A DNA stretch of 64,000 bases from Agroathelia rolfsii. Taxonomy: Eukaryota; Basidiomycota; Agaricomycetes; Amylocorticiales; Amylocorticiaceae. The stretch covers positions 2,604,001-2,668,000 of the forward strand of contig JABRWF010000002.1 of the NCBI GenBank assembly GCA_018343915.1, written 5' to 3'. The stretch's first letter is position 1. Each line of letters starts with the position of its first letter. Below, in pieces: positions 54,509 through 64,000 of this stretch. The notes under the pieces are model-generated. The model saw nothing but the letters and a program-made list of their open reading frames with translations, made no database searches and was not told where the DNA came from. The translations under genes were made by a program, and so were the position numbers.

Positions 54509-57500
54509 TCATAGGCCACCACCCGTCATCTGACGGACGAGAAACATGCCCCTGCCTTCATCCATACTCTTGCCTCGCATGCCAACAACGCTCTTGGGCC
54601 TTGGACGTCGTCCAGCGGAGGAGCCTGGGAACAGGTTAGAGCTTCCACCGAGAGGAGATGTCATCTGTTTCGTAGGACTGCTGGACAACGATCGCGTCGG
54701 ATTGAGCCCTCCGCCTGTCGTCTGTTTGTCGACGCCACCAGACATACCAGTATATAGCCGGGAAGCACTATGTGTCGACGAAGACTGAGTTGTGCTGTAT
54801 GACGATAAAGATGTCGCAGGACGTGTCGGCGAAGTCTGAGGCTCGAGACGTTTCGTGGCAGGAAGGAGCAGCTGTAGGCACGTATATAGTTTGTAAGCAA
54901 AACAACGAAGCAGCTGTAAATGATGATAGGGAGAAAATGCATACCAGGCATTCACGGCACCAGATACCTCCCTCACCATCGCTCTTAGCAGCACTATCCA
55001 ACTTCTTGCCACAACCAGGTTTGCCCTGAACCTCCTCCTTGCCCCATACAGACGAGCGCTTAAGGGCCTTGTCCTTAACCCGATCCGTCTTGCCAACACC
55101 ACCGCCACACACCAAGCATGAAGCATGCCACCTCGACCCACCTGGGCCGGGGACGACACCAAACTCCATCATCGACACAGCTTTGGAGCACCCAGGGCAA
55201 GTCAAGCCACCTCCAAAGCGCGGTGTCAATGTCGCGCTCGTGCTCGTGCTTGTGTTCATACTCATGTTCATGCTCGTGCTCGTTGTCTGAGGCAGTGCAG
55301 TGAGCGGCGGTCGTTCGTATCGACTCGAGAAGCTGCCGCCTGGTGTGGTATTGATGGGCGTTGGCGTCGGGCGAGAGGTAGAGGCGGCCAGGGAGGACGA
55401 ACTAGAAATATAAGTCGATGCAGGCCTGGACTTGGCCTTCTTCGTTGGTGCGCAATCGATATGCACAGCTCCCAGCTCCCTGTCGCGCACAAACACGGTA
55501 CGACCAGCCCCATCGTCCTTGAACTCGTTTCCACACACTGCACAAGTGAAGCAATAGGTGTGGAATCGAATAGACTCTCCATCAGGCGTCACCTCATCAG
55601 GCAGCGTCACGTATCGGCTCCCGTTACGGGTCGGGATCATGATGCCGCACTTGGCACAAAGATGTTGAGAACCCGTTGTCTGAGGCCTCAACGCGATACG
55701 GGTGCCTGTCATTTGGGGCTTGATGGGCGTGTGCGAACCGGTATGCTGAGGTTTGACGGATGTTCCAGTCGTCTGCGACCTAAGAGGTGCATGTCCTCCT
55801 GTATTCTGCGGTTTCATAGGAGCATAACCACCACCGGTGTTCTGAGGTTTAATAGGAGCATAGCTACCACCGGTGTTCTGTGGCTTAATAGGAGCGTAGC
55901 CGCCGCCCGTATTCTGGGATCTGAGGGGAGCATAACCACCACCCGTAGTCTGCGGCTTGATAGGCGTGTAGCCACCACCAGTATGCTGAGGCTGAAGAGG
56001 TGCCCCATACGAGCCCGTATACTGAGGCTTGATCTGCTGTGGTCCAGTGTGCTGAGGCCTGAGTGGCTCTTGTGAGCCTGTGTACTGGATATCCAGAGCG
56101 CGTTCCAGCGCTGAGCGACCTCCCGTGTTCTGTGGCTCAAGCGGGCGGGTTCCTCCCGTATACTGCGGCTTTATCGGGCGGGCCTCTCCCGTGTATTGTG
56201 GCTTCAACATAGGAGACTCGCCAGTGTTGTGGGTCTTGATACCCCGCCCCTCGCCAGTGTACTGAGGCTTGATGGCGCGGGACTCGCCACCAGTATATTG
56301 GGGCTGCAAAGCACGCGACTCACCCGTATACTGCGATCTCAGAGGGCGCGATTCTCCAGTATATTGAGCTTTGATAATGTGACCCCCTCCAGTATATTGA
56401 GACCTCAACATTTGATCCTCTCCCGTATGCTGCGCCACCAAGGGATGAGTCCCGCCAGTATGTTGCGGCCTCATGGGACGCGTTTCTCCCGTATACTGGG
56501 GCACCAATGGACGAGCTTCCCCAGTGCGCTGAGAAATCAGAGGACGAGTGTCCCCCGTGCGCTGAGGCTGAACTGTAGTCGCCGTCTCTCCCGTATATTG
56601 CGACCTCAACGCCTGCATTTCTCCGGTATGTTGTGCCCTCATCGGCCGCGTGCCACCGGTCAATTGGGGCTGCAAAACGGCCACAGGAGTGGCAGTCGTA
56701 GTCTGAGTGTCGATCGTATTGCGTCGGCTACCGTATTCCCTCACGGGGGCAGGGGTAGAGACAGGAGAGGCATGTGATTCCATGAATCTCTGTCTTAGAG
56801 CGCTGACGTTTCCGACTCCCTCGAACGGACGCGGCTTGGTGGCGTTGTTGGTTTCTGACCTCCATGTCTTCACGTCGGCTTGTTTGATTGTGTTCATTGG
56901 AGTGGTAGGGTCTGACAACACCTCCTTCAACGTCGTCCGTCCCCGGCCTTCAGAACCTAAATAGTCGCCAAACACATCGTACTTCCTCCTGGGAGAGGAA
57001 TTCGACTCAGAAACGCCCGCGTCAGATAGCAAGTCGGGCGTGGAAGGCGCGGTGTTTGGTGTGTTGCTCAATTGATGTAGACCGATGGTATGTCCACGCA
57101 GGAGGGAAAGGCTAGATAGGCTACTAGTCGGTGATGCAGAACTGTCTTCTGCGCTGCTGCCCAGCTCGGGGGACGATGAGAGGTTGGAAGAGGAACGGGT
57201 CGAGAGAACACCCGATTCGCCTACTTCCGTACGCCGCATGTCACTCCTGGAATTGCTTCGGCTTCGCATTCGGGCAGGAAGCGTGCCCAGATCGGAGACG
57301 CGCCCGATAGATCGACGAGTGGCGGGGGAGGCAGACATGGAGGCCATACTCTGAGGGGGAGACTGTATAGGCGATGGTACGAGTGATTCGCGAGAGGGTG
57401 TGGTATTGCGCAAGAAACGCATCTTCATCTCTTCAACGGCCTCTTCCGTCACTGGTCGTGGAGTCCCACTCTGACTACGAATGCCTGGGCTCCTTGTCGG

Positions 57501-58871
57501 CGTGGAGCTGCGAGGGAAATCTGTCGCGGTACGGGAGGAAAAGGGGCTGCTGTCACCAACAGATCCAGCACCTGTACTGAGGGTCCTTCGGCGTCGGTCT
57601 ATAGCTGGTGTACTACTGCGGCTTCCGGAGTCCACCGTGGACATCCCAGTCGCAGGTGATGAAGCGCGTGCTTGCATGGAACTGAGACGCGCCGTAAGCT
57701 CCTCCATAGCAGGGCTACCTTCACGACTACGGCTTCGATTCCTAAGGGGTCTTGCTGTATCGCGGCTCTGACTCTGACTACGAGGCCTGGAAATGCCAAG
57801 GCGCTCTTGCAGCTCTTCTAGAGCGTTATTAGACCTTTCTGGACGTGCATCACGTCGCATACCACCCAGACGGTTCTCCTCTACCTGCGTCTTGCGTGGT
57901 GTGGCCGGCTTGCTCCCGCCATTGTGCGCGTAGGACGATCCGAAACAATCAACGCAGCAAGGTCTGCCAAGGAGATCAACCATGGGGGCACCACCTATGT
58001 TCTTGTTGCATGACTGTAAAAACAAGATAAATCGCGCTGTTGGATAATACACGAGATAGATGGACTAACATTGCAATTGAAGCATCTCTTATGCCACACC
58101 TGACCAGCATTCTCCACGAATCCACCGTCGGATTTCAAGATGAGCACATCCCGAGAGCAGGTCATGCATTGGCCACGAGATCCGCCATTGATGGTAAAGC
58201 ATGGTCTACATAGGAATCGCGGCGTGTTTGAGGCCGGGGAAGCTGGTGCACCGGATGGATCAGGATAGATGGTTGCGTCTGGAGGGAATGGGGTAGCACA
58301 GATGGCGCAGGAGTGGGTGGCTAGTGTTTCCTTTGGTTGTAGAATGCTGCCATATACCTTGGACAACTCTCCGCCCTTGACCGGGGAAGGTAGGATGCCA
58401 GCAGCGGCTGCAGCCGTTGGCGATCCCGGGATGGAGGTCGAGGGATTCTTGACGGGAGATGAAGGACGTGAGGCGGTAGCAGATGCGATATGAGAAGATA
58501 TACGACTTGATATATTGGAGGAACGAGAGAGAGGCTGAGGAAATCGGCGTCCTGAACTTGGCAAGGACGATGGTGGTTGCGGTGAAGAGGAGTTTTCTTG
58601 ACGAGAGGGAGATCGTGAAGGAGACTTTTCGCGAGAGACATACGTTTGCTGCCACTTGTCGTTATCATTGTCTCGATCACGAGCAGCAGCCTGGGACCAA
58701 GGAACAACGGGAGCTGGTGAGCAAGATGAGCACGACACACGGTTCGAGTCTTGTATAAGCGATAATGCAGACATTAACAACAACAAAAATCAAGAACGTA
58801 CCGACTGGGAAGCCCCCACATTTGCACCTGGGGCCGGAGACAATATCACCACAGCGTCTGCAGAAACCCAT
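54509..58871 (-). CDS. LIM-domain scaffold with 30 Ark1/Prk1-type LxxQxTG motifs
   Basis: Exon 1 starts at 58871 (MGFCRRCGDIVSGPRCKCGG), and an intron at about 58802 leads into DSNRVSCSSCSPAPV. A first LIM-type zinc module is CAICATPFPPDATIY, FLCRPCFTINGGSRGQCMTC, HKRCFNC, then NKNIGGAPMVDLLGRPCCVD and CF. A long Ser/Pro/Arg-rich region follows. Then come about 350 residues holding 30 copies of [LIVM]xx[Q/H]xTG (for example LRSQYTG, IKPQNTG, MRPQHTG). Two more LIM-like modules follow (LCAKCGIMIPTRNGSRYVTL, HTYCFTCAVCGNEF, then LTCPGCSKAVSMMEFGVVPG, WHASCLVCGG and CRECL), and a basic Ser/Gly-rich tail ends VRQMTGGGL. Fungal LIM scaffolds (Pxl1/paxillin-like) act in polarity and cytokinesis. 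Involvement with actin and endocytosis is inferred from the motif array. Total about 1,400 residues. Confidence 0.88.
55670..56680 (-). repeat. Array of about 30 degenerate 30-36 bp coding repeats
   Basis: Thirty imperfect units, each coding a hydrophobic residue, two variable residues, Gln (His in one), one variable residue and Thr-Gly. Spacers are 4-10 residues, often GGGYAP, GESRP or GTRP. Units near 55800-55990 are the most alike (GGYAPIKPQNTGG), which suggests the most recent expansion there. Confidence 0.92.
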
Positions 58872-59337
58872 CGAGAAACAAGTTCAGTTGCGCTTGCGGC
58901 AGTGGCTGCAGCCGCCTGCGAGCAAGTGCGTGACCGTGGTTGGTTCTTGCCGTGGCTATGCACTGCCTAATATGGATAGGACCCCGAAAAGGGCCAGAGG
59001 GGTGCCAGGTGCCAGCAGATCGCGATCGGCTGCTTACGCTAGCCTGGCCTAGCGGACTCTGGGCCGAGCTGGGCCCTGAAACGAGCCGGGTGCTGCTGGC
59101 TGGTCGCCACGCTTGAGCCGGCTAATCTCGTCTCGTCTGTTGTTCTCTATCCATCCATCCATTATTCTCATCATGGCCCATACATTTCTGATTCCCACAA
59201 GGTATTTAAGACTAGTCTGATCCCATCCCATTCCGCTCTTCCCATCTCGCTCTTCTGCTTGTTTTTGTCCTCACACCACCCGGGTGGTAGTCCTGTCGTT
59301 CACTTTCTCTGCTCTATAGCTTCATCTTAGTACAGTA
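58872..59337. promoter_or_regulatory. Divergent promoter region, LIM protein / PriA-like protein
   Basis: 466 bp between start codons. The LIM-side half is G+C-rich. On the PriA side a TATA-like GGTATTTAAG lies at about 59201-59210, followed by a pyrimidine-rich leader (CTCTTCCCATCTCGCTCTTC). Confidence 0.5.
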
Positions 59338-60471
59338 ATGGCTCTCTTCACTCGTCTCGCAACCGCCTTGGTCCTCATCTCGGCCGCCGCTCCTCTTGCC
59401 ACGGCCAGCGTCCTTGCCGAGCGCTCTCAGTCATGTGCCAGCAACGAGTTCTTCTACGCTAGCAAGAGCTGCTGTGTTCCTTCTGGTGGTAGCAGCAACG
59501 CTTCCCCTCCGTGCGCATATATCCTTGTCACTGAGCCGCATACGTCCACTCACCAAGTCCTCTTCACTTTAGTTCCGGCAAGTCCTGCCCGACTTCTGAC
59601 AGCTGGTACTGGAGCGACGGTACATACAGTTTCCCTTGTTCCGTACTTGAACACAAAAGCTAAACTTCTTCTCCCTTAGACAAGGAATGCTGCATTCCTT
59701 CGAACCCCACATCCACATCCACCCCGACTTGCAGTAATGGCCACAGTTGGTTTGAGAATGACTCTTGCTGCTCTGGCTCTTCTACAACCACTGCTCATAC
59801 CACTTCTCATGTGTCCACTCCGACCCCGTCTGCTTCCACCTCGACGGGTCAGTGCTCTTCCACTGAATGGTGGTGGTCAGGCACCAGCTGCTGTGTTCCC
59901 AACGGCGGCTCAAGTGGTTCCACCCCTCCCTCGGGCAAGTCGTGCCCCACCTCGGACTCCTGGTACTGGCACACTGGTTAGTCATTTGATTTCCAATACG
60001 TATATTCTCTGGATCCTGACCGCTTTTGTTAGGCAAGCAATGCTGTATTCCTTCGACCCCTCCCAGGGCTCCTAGCCCCACTTGCTCGTCTGGCCACTCT
60101 TGGTTCGGCGACGAGAACTGCTGCAAGCCCGGCTCTACCACCACCACAACGCCCACGGCTCCCACCACCAGGCCTTCTGGCGGTGTTCGCGGCCACAAGC
60201 GTACCGTTCTGAACCGCACCCCTGAGCTCTGCCCGAGGAGCCTCTCCGCTTGCCCCGTCACTGGCACCACCCTGACTGGCGACAACTATGAGTGCATTGA
60301 CGGCACTGACCTCAAGAACTGTGGCGGCTGCACCGCTTTCAATCTCGGCAAGGACTGTACCGTCCTGGGTAGCAACGCCAGCTGCGTTGCAGGCAAATGC
60401 ATTGGTAGGAGCAAGCTTTTTTCCGATTTCCGGCGATGTCTGATCATTCAATTCAATCCCCTGCAGCCTAA
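59338..60471 (+). CDS. PriA-like secreted cysteine-rich protein with duplicated module
   Basis: A signal peptide (MALFTRLATALVLISAAAPL, then ATASVLAER) is followed by two copies of a cysteine module (59434-59771 and 59853-60123). Each runs C-x(8-10)-SCCVP-GGSS, then SGKSCPTSDSWYW, then K-CCIPS, then PTCS-GHSWF and CC. A Ser/Thr-rich linker and a Kex2-like site (GHKR) lead to a PriA-type C-terminal domain (CPRSLSACPVTGTTLTGDNY, then ECIDGTDLKNCGGC, then GKDCTVLGSNASCVAGKC). Introns start after 59514 (phase 2), at about 59618 and at about 59978. A last intron before 60467 gives a stop right after KCIA. PriA was first described as a Lentinula gene active in fruiting primordia, and its biochemical role is unknown. 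The alternative read-through of the last intron lengthens the tail. Confidence 0.85.
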
Positions 60472-62952
60472 ACGCACACTCTCAGGACTGAACGGCGAGC
60501 CCTCGCCGAATTACCTAGATAAAGCAGTCCAAATACCCCTGACCGCTCGTTTAGCCCCACGAACACGGACTCTCTGGCCTCTTTCGGACATTTTTATTGC
60601 AGACTTTTCTCTCTCTCTGAACGATTGGACATTTGGCTTAAGAGCTATATAACTCTAGCACACACTTACGCTACTTGCAATCCCACCCGGACTGATTTAC
60701 CTGCTGCCTTGTTTTTTTTTTTTCACAACAAGCGGTGGTTATATCGTCTACGCTCTCTTCATACTCCCACTCGCTTTACTGGTCCTCCACCTATTTGTAC
60801 CGCCTGATTCAAAAGGCAATCCTCTTCTTGGAGAAGAGGCTAAGTCTACGACAGTACGATGTATATGCATTCATGTATGTAGATACCGTACACCGTATTT
60901 TATTTGCACAAAATCTTATTATTTGGTCATTTGCGGATTCACTCACATGTGTGCATGCGGGGCTTGACAAACACATCCGCCGGTCCTACGATGGTTACGA
61001 TGATATGCGGGAAGTTTTTATTTTTATTTTTATTTTAAAAAATAAAAATAAAAATCGCCGAGAGAACAACAGGGAGGTGAAATTTTTGGATTAGCAACGG
61101 GACACGAGTTTCGAAAAGAGTTCTTTCCCTTGTCAGCTAGCAATCTATATGCCATGCGCTTGCGAGGATGATGCGTTGATCAACGGGGCTGGTCCGCAAG
61201 AACGATTATCGCTGAAATTCGAGTTCTCGACCTCCATGATGTCGATATCAACCATTCGACAACCCTGCCCCGGACCGTGCTGATAATGATGCGATTTGTC
61301 TTGTGTATAAACCCTTCCCGACAATCGGAACGGTGAAATAGGTACAGGACTCTATGCTGCTATTTTGAAGAATGCCATAGTATATTGGCCTGTGACCGAC
61401 TCATCGCCTTCTCGCTCCCGCAGAAACTGCTGAACGGACCATCAGGACATCATATATGCATGATACTTTGATCCTGGCGCATTTCTGATGGCCCGAGTAA
61501 CTAGCTAGCCAGGCTTACGGGTCGGGGCCCACAACGACGACCAAAAACCCAAACAATCATCAGTTACTACGTATGCTAGCCCCATCAATGCCCCCTCACA
61601 CATCTGATTGCATTTATCTGTTCTGTCTTGCTCGTGCGCGGTATGAGGCCATGGGGTTAGTCTCGGGCTAAACAAATTGAAAATGATGTCTATGATTATG
61701 ATGAGACCCTCATCACTGATTTCGGACTCGCGGAAGCCCCCAGTAACTATGCACAAGTGTGGCGACTGACTGACAGCATCAACATGGTCATCCATCAGTC
61801 GCTAAAATAGAAAAGAAAATAGAAATACTTGATACTAACGCTCAATAGCGCTGACAACTTACGGCGCTCCATCCATGTCCGCATATGATATAGTCCGTGC
61901 CTGGTTAATATTTGTGCGCATTCATTTTTACTCGTACCAATATATGTTTTATATGAATGACATTATATAATGTCGTGGATGGTATATGATCAAACCCTAT
62001 ACCGTAATTGATATTAGTTCCTTTTGCGCACCAGTACAGACTTGAATGTATCAAAATTCATAATGTTAGAGAGAGGCCTCTGGCACCTGGATCAGACAGA
62101 GTACATGTAGCTGCCAAGGTAATAGTATGGTGATCAATTCTATTTTTCTCCTCTAAGAAATCGGCGGAAGTGTGGGGCGGACGGAGAGTTGTGATCGACG
62201 GCACGGTGCCGGGAGAGCAGTGCCGACTAGCGGCATATACTCGGGCTGTCCGGGGTCCTGCCTACTACGTCAGCACGATCATCAACTCTTTGGGTCCTCT
62301 CTCTGGTACTAAATGTACACACAGCCTGTAGTCTCATTTCTAATTGCAAAGTGTTTGTCCCTTAAGCTAAATGGCGAGCTATTTGATCCAAGTAAGAGAA
62401 ATGTATTAGAACCGCCTGTATTCAAAAGATTCTTATCTGGTTCTCATGGCGGATAATAAGTCCCAGTCGGTCCATGAACCGGTTCGAGAACTGTATCCAC
62501 GCGTATTTCGCGGCTTTTGACTGCCACTCAGGCCGAAGTTCTAGAAACATTACAAAACGCGACGCTCTCTCCTTACTACAGCGAACCTATGGCAACAACG
62601 GCAAGTGATTTAGAAGTGCTGTTTTGTTCCTGAGGATATACTTATCATGCGATATAGCTCATTCTATACGGGTTCACCGTTAGACTTGTGTACACATACC
62701 TTCACTGAAACTTGCATTCTACGAGGCCTTTTGACGAGTCATTGGTGTGATGATAGTGATTATGGAAGATGTCGCCGCCTGACGTAACCATAAATGCAGC
62801 CCTGTGACCAAAGTGGCGTCGAAGCAGTGTGAAGTAATGCTACTCTCCAGAGGCAGGGGGCAGCAGCCTCTGAGCGTAGCGGCATCATACTCTGACCACA
62901 CCCACCATTCACTACCTACGAGCAACCTCTCTTGTCACATCTTCATTTATTT
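60472..62952. other. Gene-poor interval of 2.5 kb
   Basis: No gene is supported. It contains a perfect A+T inverted repeat at about 61015-61056. A short stretch at 61076-61092 resembles an 18S rRNA segment by chance. Minus-strand frames at 61505-61795 and 62719-62925 have no domain character. The right end is the probable promoter of the last gene. Confidence 0.4.
61015..61056. repeat. A+T-only inverted repeat
   Basis: TTTTTATTTTTATTTTTATT is followed directly by TTAAAAAATAAAAATAAAAA, so the two arms can pair over about 18 bp. It could form a cruciform or act as a transcription terminator for either strand, about 540 bp past the PriA-like stop. Confidence 0.8.
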
Positions 62953-64000
62953 ATGAACCCACCGAGTCCGCGAGCGAGGCCATCACACACGAAATCTGTC
63001 TGTTTATCCAGCGTAATACCCTCAGTGATCGCTACTACCACCAACTCGAAGAGATATAATCACAACCGTCGATCTGCTAGCCCACAGGCCATCTTCCGTA
63101 ATAAAAGAGATACAAATAAGCGGAGAAAGCTAACCAACTACCTCCTGTTGGACGTGCCGCCGGTATGTCAAATCAATTTTTTCATCTGTTGATAGTCAAG
63201 AATCGCTCATGGCGTTTCTATACCAATTTCAATATTCCAGCACAGCAAGCCAACTGACTTGCCCCACCATGGCCTATACATCTCAGGTATACCTCATCCG
63301 TCCTCGCAGCTCCCATCTACGGCTGCTGCGTTCAATCTTTTCCCTCGTCGCCGAAAGACCAAAGTCAAGGCACACCAGATTTCCCGCGCTTCTTCACAGA
63401 ATTTACAAGTCGAGCATGACCCGGAGCGTTTACACTCCAATGCGTTCTCACATCTAAGGAAGGACCTTGCGAGGAACCAGGAGGCCTTCGTGCACAAAAT
63501 GCGTTCTCATGAAGAATCGTATTCCAACTCAATACCCAAATCCTTGTCGCGCGAGTCCTACGGCCCAGTCTTCGACGATCCACAACAAGAGGACGTTGAC
63601 ATCATATTACCCACAAGCGATCCGCACCTCTCATCGTTTGTCTATCATACCCGGCACCCCAAAACTCTCGATGATGCAGCCGAAGAAGACTGGGCTATGC
63701 TTGACATCGAATCGTCATCAGTTTCCCATACAGACAGCGATGGTGTAGATACATTTTCATCTCCATGCATCAGCCCCCACCCTTCTAGTCCCGCGCTCCA
63801 TAAAGACAGCGGCAGCGTCACGACCGAACAAAGTGAAAATGAATCGCCTAGCCCTAGCGCCTCCGTAACCACCTGCGATGCTCCCCTGCTTACTCCACAA
63901 ATATCCCGCGACTCGGGCATCCACCATGATTCTGACCCTTATCGTCATCATAATGAATATAATACCTCTGTATCATCACATTATCATCACACTCACGGGC
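62953..64000 (+). CDS. Uncharacterised Ser/His-rich protein, 3' end beyond window
   Basis: Exon 1 starts at the ATG at 62953 (MNPPSPRARPSHTKSVCLSS) and runs to about 63162 (KRRKLTNYLLLDVPP). An intron of about 70 nt ending ATTCCAG at about 63238 joins in phase 0 to HSKPTDLPHHGLYISGIPHP. The second exon then stays open to the window end. It has a basic patch (FNLFPRRRKTKVKAHQ), a charged helix (RLHSNAFSHLRKDLARNQEA) and an acidic patch (TLDDAAEEDWAMLDIESSS), then Ser/Thr-rich sequence and a His/Tyr-rich end. Basic patch plus acidic segments would suit a nuclear regulator, but no domain is recognised. Confidence 0.55.

Noticed and set aside
54772..56777. Long plus-strand open frames across the LIM repeat array (for example 55125-56075)
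   Set aside because: They are mirror frames created by the repeated minus-strand coding sequence, and their Arg/Leu repeat translations are by-products.
61072..61095. GGTGAAATTTTTGGATTAGC resembles a conserved 18S rRNA segment
   Set aside because: The match is limited to about 16 bases with a mismatch. Flanking sequence shows no rRNA, so it is chance similarity.

Overview
The window is nuclear DNA of a filamentous basidiomycete, most likely an Agaricomycete. The evidence is dense protein-coding genes on both strands, many introns of about 48-80 nt with GT-AG borders, very small internal exons, a PriA-type cysteine-rich secreted protein, and a Fus3/Kss1-type MAP kinase. Base composition is near 50 % G+C. 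No prokaryotic, viral or intact transposon genes were seen. Coordinates of spliced genes come from reading the frames by eye. Where I give exon borders, the phases agree on both sides of the intron.

Layout. 1-1271 (-): cyclin H, cut by the window edge. 1574-1704 (+): U6 snRNA. 2005-5522 (-): large conserved-looking protein with four KLxxFFG-like motifs. 6502-10200 (-): TEX2/Nvj2-like SMP lipid-transfer protein. 11097-13298 (-): uncharacterised basic/disordered protein. 13.3-16.87 kb: gene-poor. 16874-18286 (-): SIKE/FGOP2-like STRIPAK protein. 18628-19487 (+): R3HCC1-type RRM-like protein. 19989-20701 (-): molybdopterin synthase large subunit. 21360-24559 (+): fused pseudouridine-5'-phosphate glycosidase/pseudouridine kinase with 15 exons. 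24627-27313 (-): Irc3-type mitochondrial helicase. 27753-28977 (-): ADP/ATP carrier. 29436-32085 (-): Siz/PIAS SUMO ligase. 32519-34820 (-): IQM-like protein. 35151-36071 (+): NudC. 36205-38619 (-): Esf1. 38989-39940 (+): secreted precursor of nine near-identical 27-residue repeats separated by Lys-Arg. 39.9-42.3 kb: mostly without a firm gene. 42329-43821 (+): pheromone-type MAP kinase. 44267-46842 (-): SAP-domain coiled-coil protein. 47072-49176 (+): flavocytochrome b2. 49391-50307 (-): J-domain protein. 50572-53501 (-): seven-helix membrane protein. 54509-58871 (-): LIM protein with 30 [LIVM]xxQxTG motifs. 59338-60471 (+): PriA-like protein. 60.5-62.95 kb: gene-poor. 62953->64000 (+): partial unknown gene.

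How the genes relate. There is no single operon-like pathway. Housekeeping genes cover transcription/CDK activation, splicing, rRNA processing, SUMOylation, mitochondrial ATP export, lactate oxidation, molybdenum cofactor and pseudouridine breakdown. They are interleaved with genes likely tied to hyphal growth and signalling: SIKE/STRIPAK, the Fus3-type MAP kinase, NudC, the LIM protein, the 7TM protein, the repeat peptide precursor and the PriA protein. Many neighbours are head-to-head with 230-660 bp between start codons, so shared promoters are likely.

The two strongest candidates for an undescribed system are the Kex2-type repeat peptide precursor at 39 kb and the LIM scaffold at 55-57 kb, whose repeat array is a 30-fold copy of the Ark1/Prk1 kinase target motif known from yeast endocytic proteins.
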